Of a stretch of 64,000 nt of DNA, positions 18,107-26,203 are shown piece by piece (positions within the stretch are counted from its first letter, which is position 1; each line of letters opens with the position of its first letter). The stretch is from assembly GCA_025363655.1 (NCBI GenBank), contig JANYDK010000083.1, forward strand, positions 124,001-188,000, given 5' to 3'. This stretch comes from Deltaproteobacteria bacterium. GTDB taxonomy: Bacteria > Myxococcota_A > Polyangia > Polyangiales > JADJMO01. The notes beneath the pieces were generated by a model that was given only the letters and a program-made list of their open reading frames with translations, searched no databases and had not been told where the DNA came from. The position numbers were made by a program, and so were the translations under genes.

Positions 18107-19624
18107 TTACTTCTTCCCCCAGGGATCATCGACGTCGTTGATGATCGACGGCTTGCTCGTCGGCTTGGCGGTGGCGGTGCTGGTGGGCTTCGTCGTCGTC
18201 GCGGCTGTCGTCGCGGTGGCGGCGGCGGTGGCGGTTGCCGTGGTCGTCGCGCTCGGCGTCGGCTCGGTGGCGACGACGGGGACGAGGGTCGCGTTCGCGG
18301 TCGTGTTGGTGTTGGTGTTGGTTTTCGCGGGGGCTTGCGCGCCGAGCGGGCTCGACACCGGCGTGATGGTCGCGCTGATCGCCGGCGATTCGCTCTTTCC
18401 CTGTTGGCCACGAAGGACGGCGACGGCCGCGACCGCGACGCCGCAGAGGAGGACGACGACGATCGCGCCGAGCCCGAAGGAGCGGACGCGCTTCTCTCGA
18501 TCGTGGCGCGCTGCCATCACCTCGAGCTTGGCCGGGGGCTCGAGCTCGTCTGCGAGGTTGAGCGCGGCGAGCGCGCGTCGTTTGTCTTCCGGGGTGCCGG
18601 CGCCGAAGTCGGGGCGGCGGAGCCCATCGACCGTCGGCGCCACCGAGATGCGGCCATTTTCACCGATTTGCACGATGCGATCGATGTCGGCGACGAGCTC
18701 GAGCATCGTCGAGTAGCGCTCTTCTGGCCGCTTCGCGAGCGCCTTCAACGTGACGTCTTCGAGCGCGCCGAGCTCACGCGCCGAGCCGCCGAGCTGCGAC
18801 GGTGGGACGGGCGCCTCGAACATGTGCTTCGTCAGCACGCCCATGTACGTGTCGGCCTCGAAGGGCACGCGACCGGTGAACATCTCGTACATGATGACGC
18901 CGAGCGCGTAGAGGTCGGTGCGCGAGTCGATGACGCCGCCCGAGGCCTGCTCTGGGCTCATGTAGTGCGGGGTCCCGAAGACCATGCCGGTGCGCGTTAG
19001 GCGCGCGCCGCCCGCCACCTTGGCGACACCGAAATCGAGAATTTTTGCTTGATCGCCGCCGTCTTTTCGTTGGAGCACGAAGACGTTGTCGGGCTTCAGA
19101 TCGCGATGGACGACGCCGGCCTCGTGCGCCGCCTGCAACGCGTTGGCGATGTCGCGAATGATGGTCACCGCGCGCGCCGCCGGGATTGCACCACCGAGCT
19201 TGATCATCCGCGCGAGCGGCTGACCCTCGAGGTACTCCATCACCATGTACGCCGACCCGTCGGGGAGCGAGCTGTAGTCGGTGATTTCGACGACGTTGGG
19301 GTGGTGGATCTGCCCCGCGGCCTGCGCCTCGACGAGGAAGCGTGCCCGCGTCTCGGGGTCGCGGGCGAGCTCACGCTTGAGGAGCTTGAGGGCGAACTTC
19401 TTGTTCAGCTTGAGGTGCGTGACGGCGAAGACGATGCCCATCCCGCCTTCGCCGAGGACGCGATCGACGCGGTAATTCTCGCCGATTACGACGCCGGGTG
19501 CGATCTCGTCGGTCGGCTTGACGAGCGATCGCTCGGTTCCGCCTCCGACGAGCTTGGTGCCGTCGAATGGGCAGAACGTCGCGTCGCCCGAGAAGCGTTG
19601 GCCGCAGGTCGCACAGTTGCGCAC
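18107..19624 (-). CDS. Zinc-ribbon Ser/Thr protein kinase with periplasmic Thr/Ala-rich tail
   Basis: A 505-residue transmembrane Hanks-type kinase. An N-terminal ribbon (CATCGQRF...FCPFDG, residues 4-22) precedes the kinase domain (~48-310), which has the glycine loop LGEGGMGIVF, the ATP lysine in FALKLLK, HRDLKPDN, DFGVAK and the GTPHYMSPEQA activation-segment end, so it should be active. One transmembrane helix (~375-395) is followed by a low-complexity Thr/Ala/Pro tail of about 100 residues outside the membrane ending DVDDPWGKK. It follows the SPFH gene by 37 bases but has its own TANNNT box. The ribbon is missing one cysteine of the usual four (Asp in its place), as is common in such kinases. 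Confidence 0.92.
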   Translation of the reverse strand: MRNCATCGQRFSGDATFCPFDGTKLVGGGTERSLVKPTDEIAPGVVIGENYRVDRVLGEGGMGIVFAVTHLKLNKKFALKLLKRELARDPETRARFLVEAQAAGQIHHPNVVEITDYSSLPDGSAYMVMEYLEGQPLARMIKLGGAIPAARAVTIIRDIANALQAAHEAGVVHRDLKPDNVFVLQRKDGGDQAKILDFGVAKVAGGARLTRTGMVFGTPHYMSPEQASGGVIDSRTDLYALGVIMYEMFTGRVPFEADTYMGVLTKHMFEAPVPPSQLGGSARELGALEDVTLKALAKRPEERYSTMLELVADIDRIVQIGENGRISVAPTVDGLRRPDFGAGTPEDKRRALAALNLADELEPPAKLEVMAARHDREKRVRSFGLGAIVVVLLCGVAVAAVAVLRGQQGKSESPAISATITPVSSPLGAQAPAKTNTNTNTTANATLVPVVATEPTPSATTTATATAAATATTAATTTKPTSTATAKPTSKPSIINDVDDPWGKK

Positions 19625-19636
19625 GCTGGAACCTTA
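19625..19636 (-). promoter_or_regulatory. Putative -10 box of a leaderless kinase promoter
   Basis: On the minus strand TAAGGT (19636-19631) lies 6 bases before the GTG start, with no ribosome site, in the 37-base gap after the SPFH gene. Confidence 0.45.
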
Positions 19637-19661
19637 ACACGCCGAGACGAGTGTGGGTGTG

Positions 19662-20930
19662 TCAGGGAGCGCGCGTGCCGCAGCCGGCGCAGAACTTGGC
19701 GCCGCCCGCGAGCTCTCCACCGCAGCCGGTGCAGAACTTCTTCAGCGAGCCGAGGGGCGTGCCGCATTCCTGGCAGAATTTGCCGGGCGGAACCTGCGCG
19801 TGGCATCCCGTGCAGGCGAGCATGCCGGCTGCGACCGCCGGAGCTTGTCCGGCCTGCTGCGCCATCGGTGCTTGCGCGTTCGGCGCGCCGTAGCCGGGTT
19901 GGAACTGCGGCATGCCGCCTTGTCCCGCCATTTGCTGCGCTTGACCCATCTGGTTGGCCATGCCGACGCCCATGGCCATCTGCGCGCCCATCAGGCCCAT
20001 GCCGGCGCCTTCGCCGCCTTTGGCCATGCCTTGGCCGGCACCCATCATCGCCTGGCCAGCCGCGTAGTTGTTGTAGTTGCCGGCGAGCTGCTGCACGTAG
20101 CGCGCGTCCTGCTGAAACTTCTGATCCATCGTCGCCTGCTGACGAGCAGCTGCCGCTTGGCCTTCGAAGCCCGCTTGCGAGACGTCCATCTGGGCGACCT
20201 TGATGTCGCGCTTCTTCGCGGCCAGCGTGGCCTGGAACTCCTTGAGGGACTTGAGGTCTTCCTCCGAGAAATTCAGGTTGAACATGCCCATCGCGACGAC
20301 GCGCAGGCCGCAGGTCGCGAGCTCGGGACACTCGCGGATGAAGCGATCGCCGATTTGCTTGGTCAGCGCCGCCGTCTTGAGGATGGAGACCTGCTCTTGG
20401 TCGCACAGCTGACCGATGACGGTGCGCGCGCCGAGGATGAACTGGCCCTTGATCCAGTCGAGGACCGCGTCGTTGTCGCCGGCGGCGGCTTGGCCGACGT
20501 ACTGGACGACGAACGTCGCCGGGTCGACGACCTGCACCGCGAACTCGCCGAAGATGCGGGGCGACACGATGAGCGAGGTCATCGGATCTTCCAAGTCGGC
20601 GAGCGTGCCGCCGAACTTCACGCCGCGGACCGGCGCCGTCTTGACGAAGAAGACCTCGGCGATGAAGAGGTTGCCGCCGGTGAACTTGTCGACGATGAGC
20701 CCGAGGAACGGGATGTTCGACGACTGCATCGTGTGCCGGCCGGGGCCGAGCACGCCGACGACTTTCCCGTCTTTGAAGAAGACCGCGCACTCATCGCTGT
20801 CGATGGTGAGCTGCGCGTACATGGGGATGTTCTGATCGGGGTGCTTGTAGACGACGAGCTGCTTCATCGCGTCCGGGCGCGCGATGCACATCTCCTGAGT
20901 CCCCTGCTTCACGAAATCGAAAATCCCCAT
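19662..20930 (-). CDS. SPFH-domain protein with C-terminal double zinc ribbon
   Basis: A 422-residue protein related to the SPFH/virion-core (YdjI-like) family. Residues ~1-230 form the SPFH-type domain (MGIFDFVKQG start, KDGKVVGVLGPGRHTM, DPATFVVQYVG). A helical, Gln/Ala-rich stalk (~230-300) and a Gly/Met/Gln-rich region (~300-360) follow. The C-terminus carries two zinc ribbons (CTGCHAQ...FCQECG and FCTGCGG...FCAGCG). Relatives oligomerise on membranes as scaffolds. AAGGAG precedes the ATG at 20930. It is divergent from the Cys-rich lipoprotein and zinc-ribbon membrane protein genes and is followed by a zinc-ribbon kinase, so all three may form one membrane-associated assembly; that link is inference. 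Confidence 0.82.
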   Translation of the reverse strand: MGIFDFVKQGTQEMCIARPDAMKQLVVYKHPDQNIPMYAQLTIDSDECAVFFKDGKVVGVLGPGRHTMQSSNIPFLGLIVDKFTGGNLFIAEVFFVKTAPVRGVKFGGTLADLEDPMTSLIVSPRIFGEFAVQVVDPATFVVQYVGQAAAGDNDAVLDWIKGQFILGARTVIGQLCDQEQVSILKTAALTKQIGDRFIRECPELATCGLRVVAMGMFNLNFSEEDLKSLKEFQATLAAKKRDIKVAQMDVSQAGFEGQAAAARQQATMDQKFQQDARYVQQLAGNYNNYAAGQAMMGAGQGMAKGGEGAGMGLMGAQMAMGVGMANQMGQAQQMAGQGGMPQFQPGYGAPNAQAPMAQQAGQAPAVAAGMLACTGCHAQVPPGKFCQECGTPLGSLKKFCTGCGGELAGGAKFCAGCGTRAP

Positions 20931-21102
20931 CGCGCGTGCTCCTTGCGGCTTGGCTCGCCTCAGACCGGTACGAAGGCTCAAGATAAGGACGGCGCGAGGG
21001 CGCTGCAATCACTGCGTGTGGGCTGCAGAAATGGCCCGATTTCTCGCAGGTTCACGTCGCTCGGAAGTTGCGAAGGTCCGCGAGCCGTGGGACCACGTCG
21101 AT

Positions 21103-21408
21103 ATGCCACGTGCTCTGCGCTTCGTCCTCGTCCTCGTCCTCGCCCTTGCGTTCGCCGGTTCGTCGCTGTTTTTCGCCTGCAGTCGCCAGAAGCAGCTCGG
21201 GCCCGTCGCCCCAGGCAGCCCAAGCTGCACCGAGACGAAGGCGTGCCCCTACGCCTACGAGTGCGACAAGGCACAATGTCGCGCCTCCGCCTGCTCCGAG
21301 CCCGACCCCAACGGCAGCGTCGGCCTCCGCTCGTGCGAAAAAGGCGTCTGCGAATACGACAGCGAGGACGACCGCGCCCACGGCAACGGCAGCTGCAGCA
21401 GCCTGTAG
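21103..21408 (+). CDS. Small Cys-rich secreted protein, probable lipoprotein
   Basis: A 101-residue product with a clear signal sequence (VLVLVLALAFAGSSLFFAC) ending at a cysteine that could be lipidated, although the FFAC context is a poor lipobox. The mature part has about seven cysteines (CTETKACPYAYECDKAQC, CSEPD, SCEKGVC, CSSL), consistent with a disulfide-stabilised domain. It is not a recognised family. The ATG at 21103 is the first start giving a signal peptide; no ribosome site is obvious. It shares the 172-base divergent region with the SPFH gene and lies 34 bases before the zinc-ribbon membrane protein. Confidence 0.7.
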   Translation: MPRALRFVLVLVLALAFAGSSLFFACSRQKQLGPVAPGSPSCTETKACPYAYECDKAQCRASACSEPDPNGSVGLRSCEKGVCEYDSEDDRAHGNGSCSSL

Positions 21409-21442
21409 CGGCGCTGCCCGATCATTCGGTATCACTTGCTTC

Positions 21443-22711
21443 GTGAACCAGGCGCCCCCCGATCCCTCCAAGGCCGTCGACACCTTCCCGTGCGCGAAAT
21501 GCGGCGCGAACCTCAATTGGGACGCGGGGAAGGGGGCGATGCACTGCCAATTCTGCGGGCACGACCAGCCGATGCCGGTCCAACCGACCCAGAAGATTCG
21601 AGAAATTCCGCTCGAAGAGGGCTTGGCGCAGGCGCCGAAGGGGCTCGGGGCGCCGGTCACGACGGTGCAGTGCAAGGACTGCGGAGCCACCGTCAACGTC
21701 GGCGAAGGTGAGCGCACCGCGGCGTGCGCGTTCTGCGGCAGCAAGCAAGTGCTGCAAATCCAGACCGATTCGAACGCGATTCGGCCCGAGTCGCTCCTCC
21801 CGTTCCAGATCGACAAGCCGACGGCGAACAAGCACTTCGCGACGTGGCTCGCCGACCTCTGGTTTCGCCCCAACAACCTGAAGAAGATGGCGCAGGTGCA
21901 GGAGATGGGCGGCGTCTACGTCCCCTACTGGACCTTCGACGCACGCTGCGACACCGATTGGACCGCCGAGCGCGGCTGGCACTACTACGAGACCGAGACC
22001 TACACGACGACCGAGAACGGCCAGTCGGTGACGCGCACGCGCCAAGTACAGCGCACGCGCTGGGAGCCGGCATGGGGGCAGCGTCGGGGCGACTTCTACG
22101 ACGACGAGTTGGTGTGTGCGTCGAAGGGCCTGCCCGCCGAGCTGGTGTCGCAGTTCAGCTCGTTCAACACCAAGCAGCTCGTGCCCTACGCGCCGCAGTA
22201 TCTCGCGGGGTGGCGCGCCGAGGCCTACGCCGTCGACCTGATGAACGCGCACGGCACCGCGCAGGTGAAGATGGGTGACCAGCAGCAGGCGAAGTGTGGT
22301 CGCGACGTCGGCGGCGACACCCATCGCAGCCTCGTCTGCAACCACCGCTGGTACGCCGAGACGTTCAAGCACGTCCTCTTGCCGATTTGGATCGCCGCGT
22401 ATCGCTACAACAACAAAGTCTTTCGCTTCCTCGTCAACGGTCAGACCGGAGAGGTCACCGGCGAGGCGCCGTACTCGTTCTGGAAGATCGCCCTCGCGGT
22501 GCTCCTCGGCGCGGCGGTGATCGGGACCATCATCTACTTCGTCTTGCAGAACCAGAAGGCGAAGGAAGAAGAGAAGCGCAAGCAGCAGGAGCAGTTCGAG
22601 AAGGACGACGACGAGGACGACAAGCCCTCGCCGAAGAAGAAGGGCAAGAAGGGCTCGTCCCGCGAGCCGTTCCGTACGCGCGATGGCTACCTCGTGACCG
22701 TTCCGGTCTGA
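21443..22711 (+). CDS. Zinc-ribbon protein with single C-terminal transmembrane helix
   Basis: A 422-residue protein with two zinc ribbons: CAKCGANL...CQFCGH (residues ~14-36) and CKDCGATV...CAFCGS (~75-98). A globular central region rich in Trp and Tyr (~115-340; YVPYWTFDARCDTDWTAERG) follows, then one transmembrane helix (~350-372; IALAVLLGAAVIGTIIYFVL) and a highly charged Lys/Glu/Asp tail. Similar proteins are often mislabelled as replication proteins because of the ribbons; the topology here argues for a membrane role. Start is GTG at 21443 with a weak TATCAC box 7 bases upstream. The next gene begins 2 bases after its stop. Position next to the SPFH gene suggests a joint role. Confidence 0.8.
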   Translation: MNQAPPDPSKAVDTFPCAKCGANLNWDAGKGAMHCQFCGHDQPMPVQPTQKIREIPLEEGLAQAPKGLGAPVTTVQCKDCGATVNVGEGERTAACAFCGSKQVLQIQTDSNAIRPESLLPFQIDKPTANKHFATWLADLWFRPNNLKKMAQVQEMGGVYVPYWTFDARCDTDWTAERGWHYYETETYTTTENGQSVTRTRQVQRTRWEPAWGQRRGDFYDDELVCASKGLPAELVSQFSSFNTKQLVPYAPQYLAGWRAEAYAVDLMNAHGTAQVKMGDQQQAKCGRDVGGDTHRSLVCNHRWYAETFKHVLLPIWIAAYRYNNKVFRFLVNGQTGEVTGEAPYSFWKIALAVLLGAAVIGTIIYFVLQNQKAKEEEKRKQQEQFEKDDDEDDKPSPKKKGKKGSSREPFRTRDGYLVTVPV

Positions 22712-22712
22712 C

Positions 22713-23123
22713 GTGCCCGCATTCGTCTTCCGCCGCCCGGTCCGCTTCGAAGAAGTCGACGCGGCTGGGCTCGTCTACTTTCCCAAGGTGATGGCCTTGG
22801 CCCACGAGGCTCTCGAACGCCTGCTCGCGGACGCGATGCCGGGTGGCTACGCGAGCTTCGTGGTGACGAAGCGCGTCGGTCTGCCGTGCGTGCACTTCGA
22901 GGCTGATTTCAAGGGTTCGTTGCGCTTCGGCGACGACGTCGAGGTGTCGATGCGTACGGCGAAGACGGGGACGAGCAGCGTCACGTTCGAGGTCGAAGTG
23001 CGCCGGGGTGATGGACGGTCGGCGGCGACGCTGACGTACGTGGTCGCGTGCGCGGAGCTCGAGGGACCGAAGAAGATGGCGCTACCCGACGAGCTGAGAG
23101 AGATCTTCGCGCGGTTTGCTTAG
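22713..23123 (+). CDS. Hot-dog fold acyl-CoA thioesterase (4-hydroxybenzoyl-CoA thioesterase/YbgC type)
   Basis: A 136-residue hot-dog fold protein. The catalytic aspartate is in RFEEVDAAGLVYFPKV, the 4HBT signature, and the second half has the long central helix start and beta sheet (HFEADFKGSLRFGDDVEVS). It would hydrolyse an aromatic or short acyl-CoA thioester; the substrate cannot be specified. GTG start at 22713 immediately follows the previous stop, so the genes are translationally linked. polA starts 60 bases downstream. Confidence 0.85.
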   Translation: MPAFVFRRPVRFEEVDAAGLVYFPKVMALAHEALERLLADAMPGGYASFVVTKRVGLPCVHFEADFKGSLRFGDDVEVSMRTAKTGTSSVTFEVEVRRGDGRSAATLTYVVACAELEGPKKMALPDELREIFARFA

Positions 23124-23183
23124 CGCCTGCGCCCGCGCCTTTAACGGTTCCCTCTCCTCTCCCTCCACTGCAAGGTTCCCTCC

Positions 23184-25997
23184 ATGGCCTCCTCCCGCGC
23201 ACGCCCGCAAGCCGCGAAGACCTCTTCCACGGGTGGCAGCTCGATGCCTGCGCCGGGCGACCCGAACACGCTCTACGTCATCGATCTGAGCGGCTACGTG
23301 TTTCGCGCGTACCACGCGTTGCCGCCGCTCTCGAATGCGAAGGGAGAGCCGACGCACGCCATCTACGGCACGACGCAGATGATCAAGCGGATGATCGACG
23401 ATCGCAAACCGGCGTATCTCGCGGTGGCGATGGACTCGCGGGGGCAGAGTCAGCGCAAGGCGATCGATGCTCGGTACAAGGCCAACCGCGAGGCTCCGCC
23501 GCCCGATCTCGCGTCGCAAATGGCGCGTTGCGAAGAGATCGTACGCACCTATGGAATCCCTATTTTCAGGCAGGATGGGCTCGAGGCCGACGATCTGATC
23601 GCGACCTTGGCGGCGCGCCTTCGCAAAGAGAATCCGGCGCTGTCGCTCGTCATCGTCTCGTCGGACAAAGACCTGATGCAGCTCGTCGACGACCGTTTCG
23701 TCCTCTGGGACACCATGCGTGATCGCGTCTACGGCACGCCCGAAGTCGCCGAAAAATTCGGGGTGCCGCCGCGAGACCTGCGCGATCTGCTCGCGCTGAT
23801 GGGTGACTCGAGCGACAACGTCGCCGGGGTGCCGAGCGTCGGTCCGAAGACGGCCGCCGAGCTGATCGCCAAGTTCGGATCGATCGAGGCGATGTACGCG
23901 CAGCTGCACGCCGGGACCGATCAGGGCGTGCGGCCGAAGCTGCGCGAGACGCTGCTCACGCACGAGAACGACGCCAAGCTCTCGCAGCAGCTCGTCACCT
24001 TGATGACCGACGCGAAGCTCGACGTCGATTTGGCGGCGCTTCGTTGGGAGTCGCCCTCGGGGGACGCCGCGCTCGCGCTCCGCAAGCTCTTCTCGGAGCT
24101 CGAGTTCACGCGGCTCGTCGATCAGATGCAGGTGCGCGCGGTGATCACCCGTAGTCATCGCGCGATCGGCGAGCGAGCCGAGCTCGAGGCCTTCGTCGCC
24201 GACGCGCGGGCGCACCTCGCCGCCGACAAAGACGCGCGGCTCGCGATCACCGTGCAGGCGAGCTCGGCGCGGACCGTCGATGGGGTGCTCCTCGGTCTCG
24301 GTCTCGCGTTTCGCGCCGGCGAAGGCGTCTACGTGCCGATCGGGCATCGCTATCTCGGCGTCCCGACGCAGCTGAAGCTCGAGGTCGTACGCGAGGTTCT
24401 GGGGCCGATTCTCGGCGACGTCCGCGTGCCCAAGGTCGGCCACGATCTGAAGCACGTCTGCGAGGTGCTCTCGATCGCCGACGTGCCTTTTTCCGGCATC
24501 GCCGGCGACGTCCTCCTCGAGACCTATCTGCTCGATCCCGATGCTCCGAGCGAGCTGCGCGAGATCGCCCAATCCGAGCTGCAGGTCGAGCTGCCGAGCT
24601 ACGATCGCGTGACCCACAAGGATGCGCAGCGTCGCGGCAGTCAGCTGCCCTTCGACGAGGTGTCGATCGAAGAGGCGACGCCGTTCGTCGGAGGCTCGGC
24701 CGATCTCGCCCGCGAGCTCGCCGAACGTCTCGCGCCGCGCATCGACGGCGCCGGTTTGGGCAAGCTGCTCCACGACGTCGAGCTCCCGCTCACCGAGGTG
24801 CTCGCGCAGATGGAGCTCGCCGGCGTGCTCGTCGACGTCGATCGTCTTCGTGCGCTCGGCGGCGAGGTAGACGTGCAATTGCGCGGTTTCGAGGACGAAG
24901 CGCGCAAGGCGCTCGCGGCGGCTGGACTCTCGGAGCTCGAGGTGCGCGACTTCAACCTCGGCTCTCCGAAGCAGCTCGAGCACGTGCTCTTCGACGTCTT
25001 GAAGCTCCCGGTGCTCAAGCGCACCAAGACCTCGCGCTCGACCGACGCCGACGTCCTCGAAGAGCTCGTCGAGAAGCACGATTTGCCGCGAATCGCGCTC
25101 GATCACCGATCGCTCGCCAAGCTCAAGGGAACGTATCTCGACGCGCTTCCCAAGCTCGTCTCGCCGCGTACGGGACGCATCCACACGACCTACGATCAAC
25201 ACGTCGCCGCCACCGGCCGCCTCTCGTCGATCGATCCCAACCTGCAGAACATCCCCATTCGCACCGACCTCGGTCGCCGCATCCGCGCCGCGTTCGTCGC
25301 CAAGGCAGGGCACGTGCTGCTCTCGGCGGACTACTCGCAGATCGAGCTGCGCATCCTCGCGCACCTCGCCGAGGACCCGACGATGATCGCCTCGTTCCAA
25401 CGAAACGAGGACATCCACGCCGCGACCGCGCGCGAGCTCTTCATGGACGGCGCGGCGGGTGAGCCGACGAAAGAGATGCGTCGTCGCGCGAAGGCAGTGA
25501 ACTTCGGCGTCGTCTACGGGCAGGGCGAGAACGCCCTCGCCAAGTCGCTCGACGTGACCCGCGAAGAGGCCGGCGGCTTCATCGCCCGCTACTTCGAGAA
25601 GTACTCCGCCGTTCGTCGCTACATGGACGCGCAGATCGAGATCGCCCGCAAAGGGCAGGGCGTGCGCACCCTGCTCGGCCGTCGCCGCTTCCTCAACGAC
25701 ATCAGCTCGCCGAACCGCGCCCTTCGTCTCGCCGCCGAACGCGTGGCCCGCAACACGCCCATCCAAGGCACGGCCGCCGACGTGCTCAAGCTCGCGATGG
25801 TCGCCCTTCGCGCGCCGGTGGTGGCGGGCGCGCGGATGCTGCTCACCGTGCACGACGAGTTGGTGTTCGAAGTCCCCGAGGCGCGCGCCGAGGAAGCGTC
25901 GCGCATCGTCAAGGCGACGATGGAGCAGGTGGTGAAGCTGTCGGTGCCGCTCGTCGTCGACGTCGGGTTCGGGAAGGACTGGGCGAGCGCGAAGTGA
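23184..25997 (+). CDS. polA: DNA polymerase I (proofreading domain degenerate)
   Basis: A 937-residue Pol I, the enzyme that fills gaps and removes RNA primers. The 5' nuclease domain (~28-300) has YVIDLSGYVFRAYHAL, GLEADDLIATLA and GDSSDNVAGVPSVGPKTA. The exonuclease-fold domain (~330-510) has lost the metal ligands of the DEDD set: the first strand reads RLAITVQASS instead of an Asp-x-Glu strand, and GHDLKHVCEV carries Val where Asp is expected. The polymerase domain has motif A DYSQIELRILAHLAEDP, motif B RRRAKAVNFGVVYGQG and motif C TVHDELVFEVPE. It should therefore polymerise and nick-translate without proofreading, as in Thermus and several other lineages. Start ATG at 23184 gives the usual short N-terminal lead. 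Confidence 0.96.
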   Translation: MASSRARPQAAKTSSTGGSSMPAPGDPNTLYVIDLSGYVFRAYHALPPLSNAKGEPTHAIYGTTQMIKRMIDDRKPAYLAVAMDSRGQSQRKAIDARYKANREAPPPDLASQMARCEEIVRTYGIPIFRQDGLEADDLIATLAARLRKENPALSLVIVSSDKDLMQLVDDRFVLWDTMRDRVYGTPEVAEKFGVPPRDLRDLLALMGDSSDNVAGVPSVGPKTAAELIAKFGSIEAMYAQLHAGTDQGVRPKLRETLLTHENDAKLSQQLVTLMTDAKLDVDLAALRWESPSGDAALALRKLFSELEFTRLVDQMQVRAVITRSHRAIGERAELEAFVADARAHLAADKDARLAITVQASSARTVDGVLLGLGLAFRAGEGVYVPIGHRYLGVPTQLKLEVVREVLGPILGDVRVPKVGHDLKHVCEVLSIADVPFSGIAGDVLLETYLLDPDAPSELREIAQSELQVELPSYDRVTHKDAQRRGSQLPFDEVSIEEATPFVGGSADLARELAERLAPRIDGAGLGKLLHDVELPLTEVLAQMELAGVLVDVDRLRALGGEVDVQLRGFEDEARKALAAAGLSELEVRDFNLGSPKQLEHVLFDVLKLPVLKRTKTSRSTDADVLEELVEKHDLPRIALDHRSLAKLKGTYLDALPKLVSPRTGRIHTTYDQHVAATGRLSSIDPNLQNIPIRTDLGRRIRAAFVAKAGHVLLSADYSQIELRILAHLAEDPTMIASFQRNEDIHAATARELFMDGAAGEPTKEMRRRAKAVNFGVVYGQGENALAKSLDVTREEAGGFIARYFEKYSAVRRYMDAQIEIARKGQGVRTLLGRRRFLNDISSPNRALRLAAERVARNTPIQGTAADVLKLAMVALRAPVVAGARMLLTVHDELVFEVPEARAEEASRIVKATMEQVVKLSVPLVVDVGFGKDWASAK

Positions 25998-26203
25998 TGG
26001 GTGGACCCACATCTGCCCGCCAACTTCGTTGTCACCCGTTCGAGCTGCGAGTTGGCGTCACATCTTCAGGACTCATCGAGAAACTTCGCGCTTCTCGAGT
26101 GGCACAAACCTCGCTTTGCCGATGAAACCGTCGTTGACCTCGCGGTGTGTCCGCGTGGTACTCTGACCCGTCGCGTTTTCGCGTTTCCATGTCTGGAGGA
26201 GCT

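Noticed and set aside
21430-21442. TATCAC seven bases before the GTG of the zinc-ribbon membrane protein
   Set aside because: It lacks the final T of the TANNNT pattern, so it was noted in the gene entry but not listed as a promoter.
23082-26012. Open reading frame on the minus strand across almost all of polA (976 codons), and similar long antisense frames opposite the serine hydrolase, cyclase and vWA genes
   Set aside because: High GC content leaves few stop codons in the antisense frame of genes with strong codon bias. The products are Arg/Glu/Asp/His-rich with no domain, and the sense strand holds unmistakable genes.
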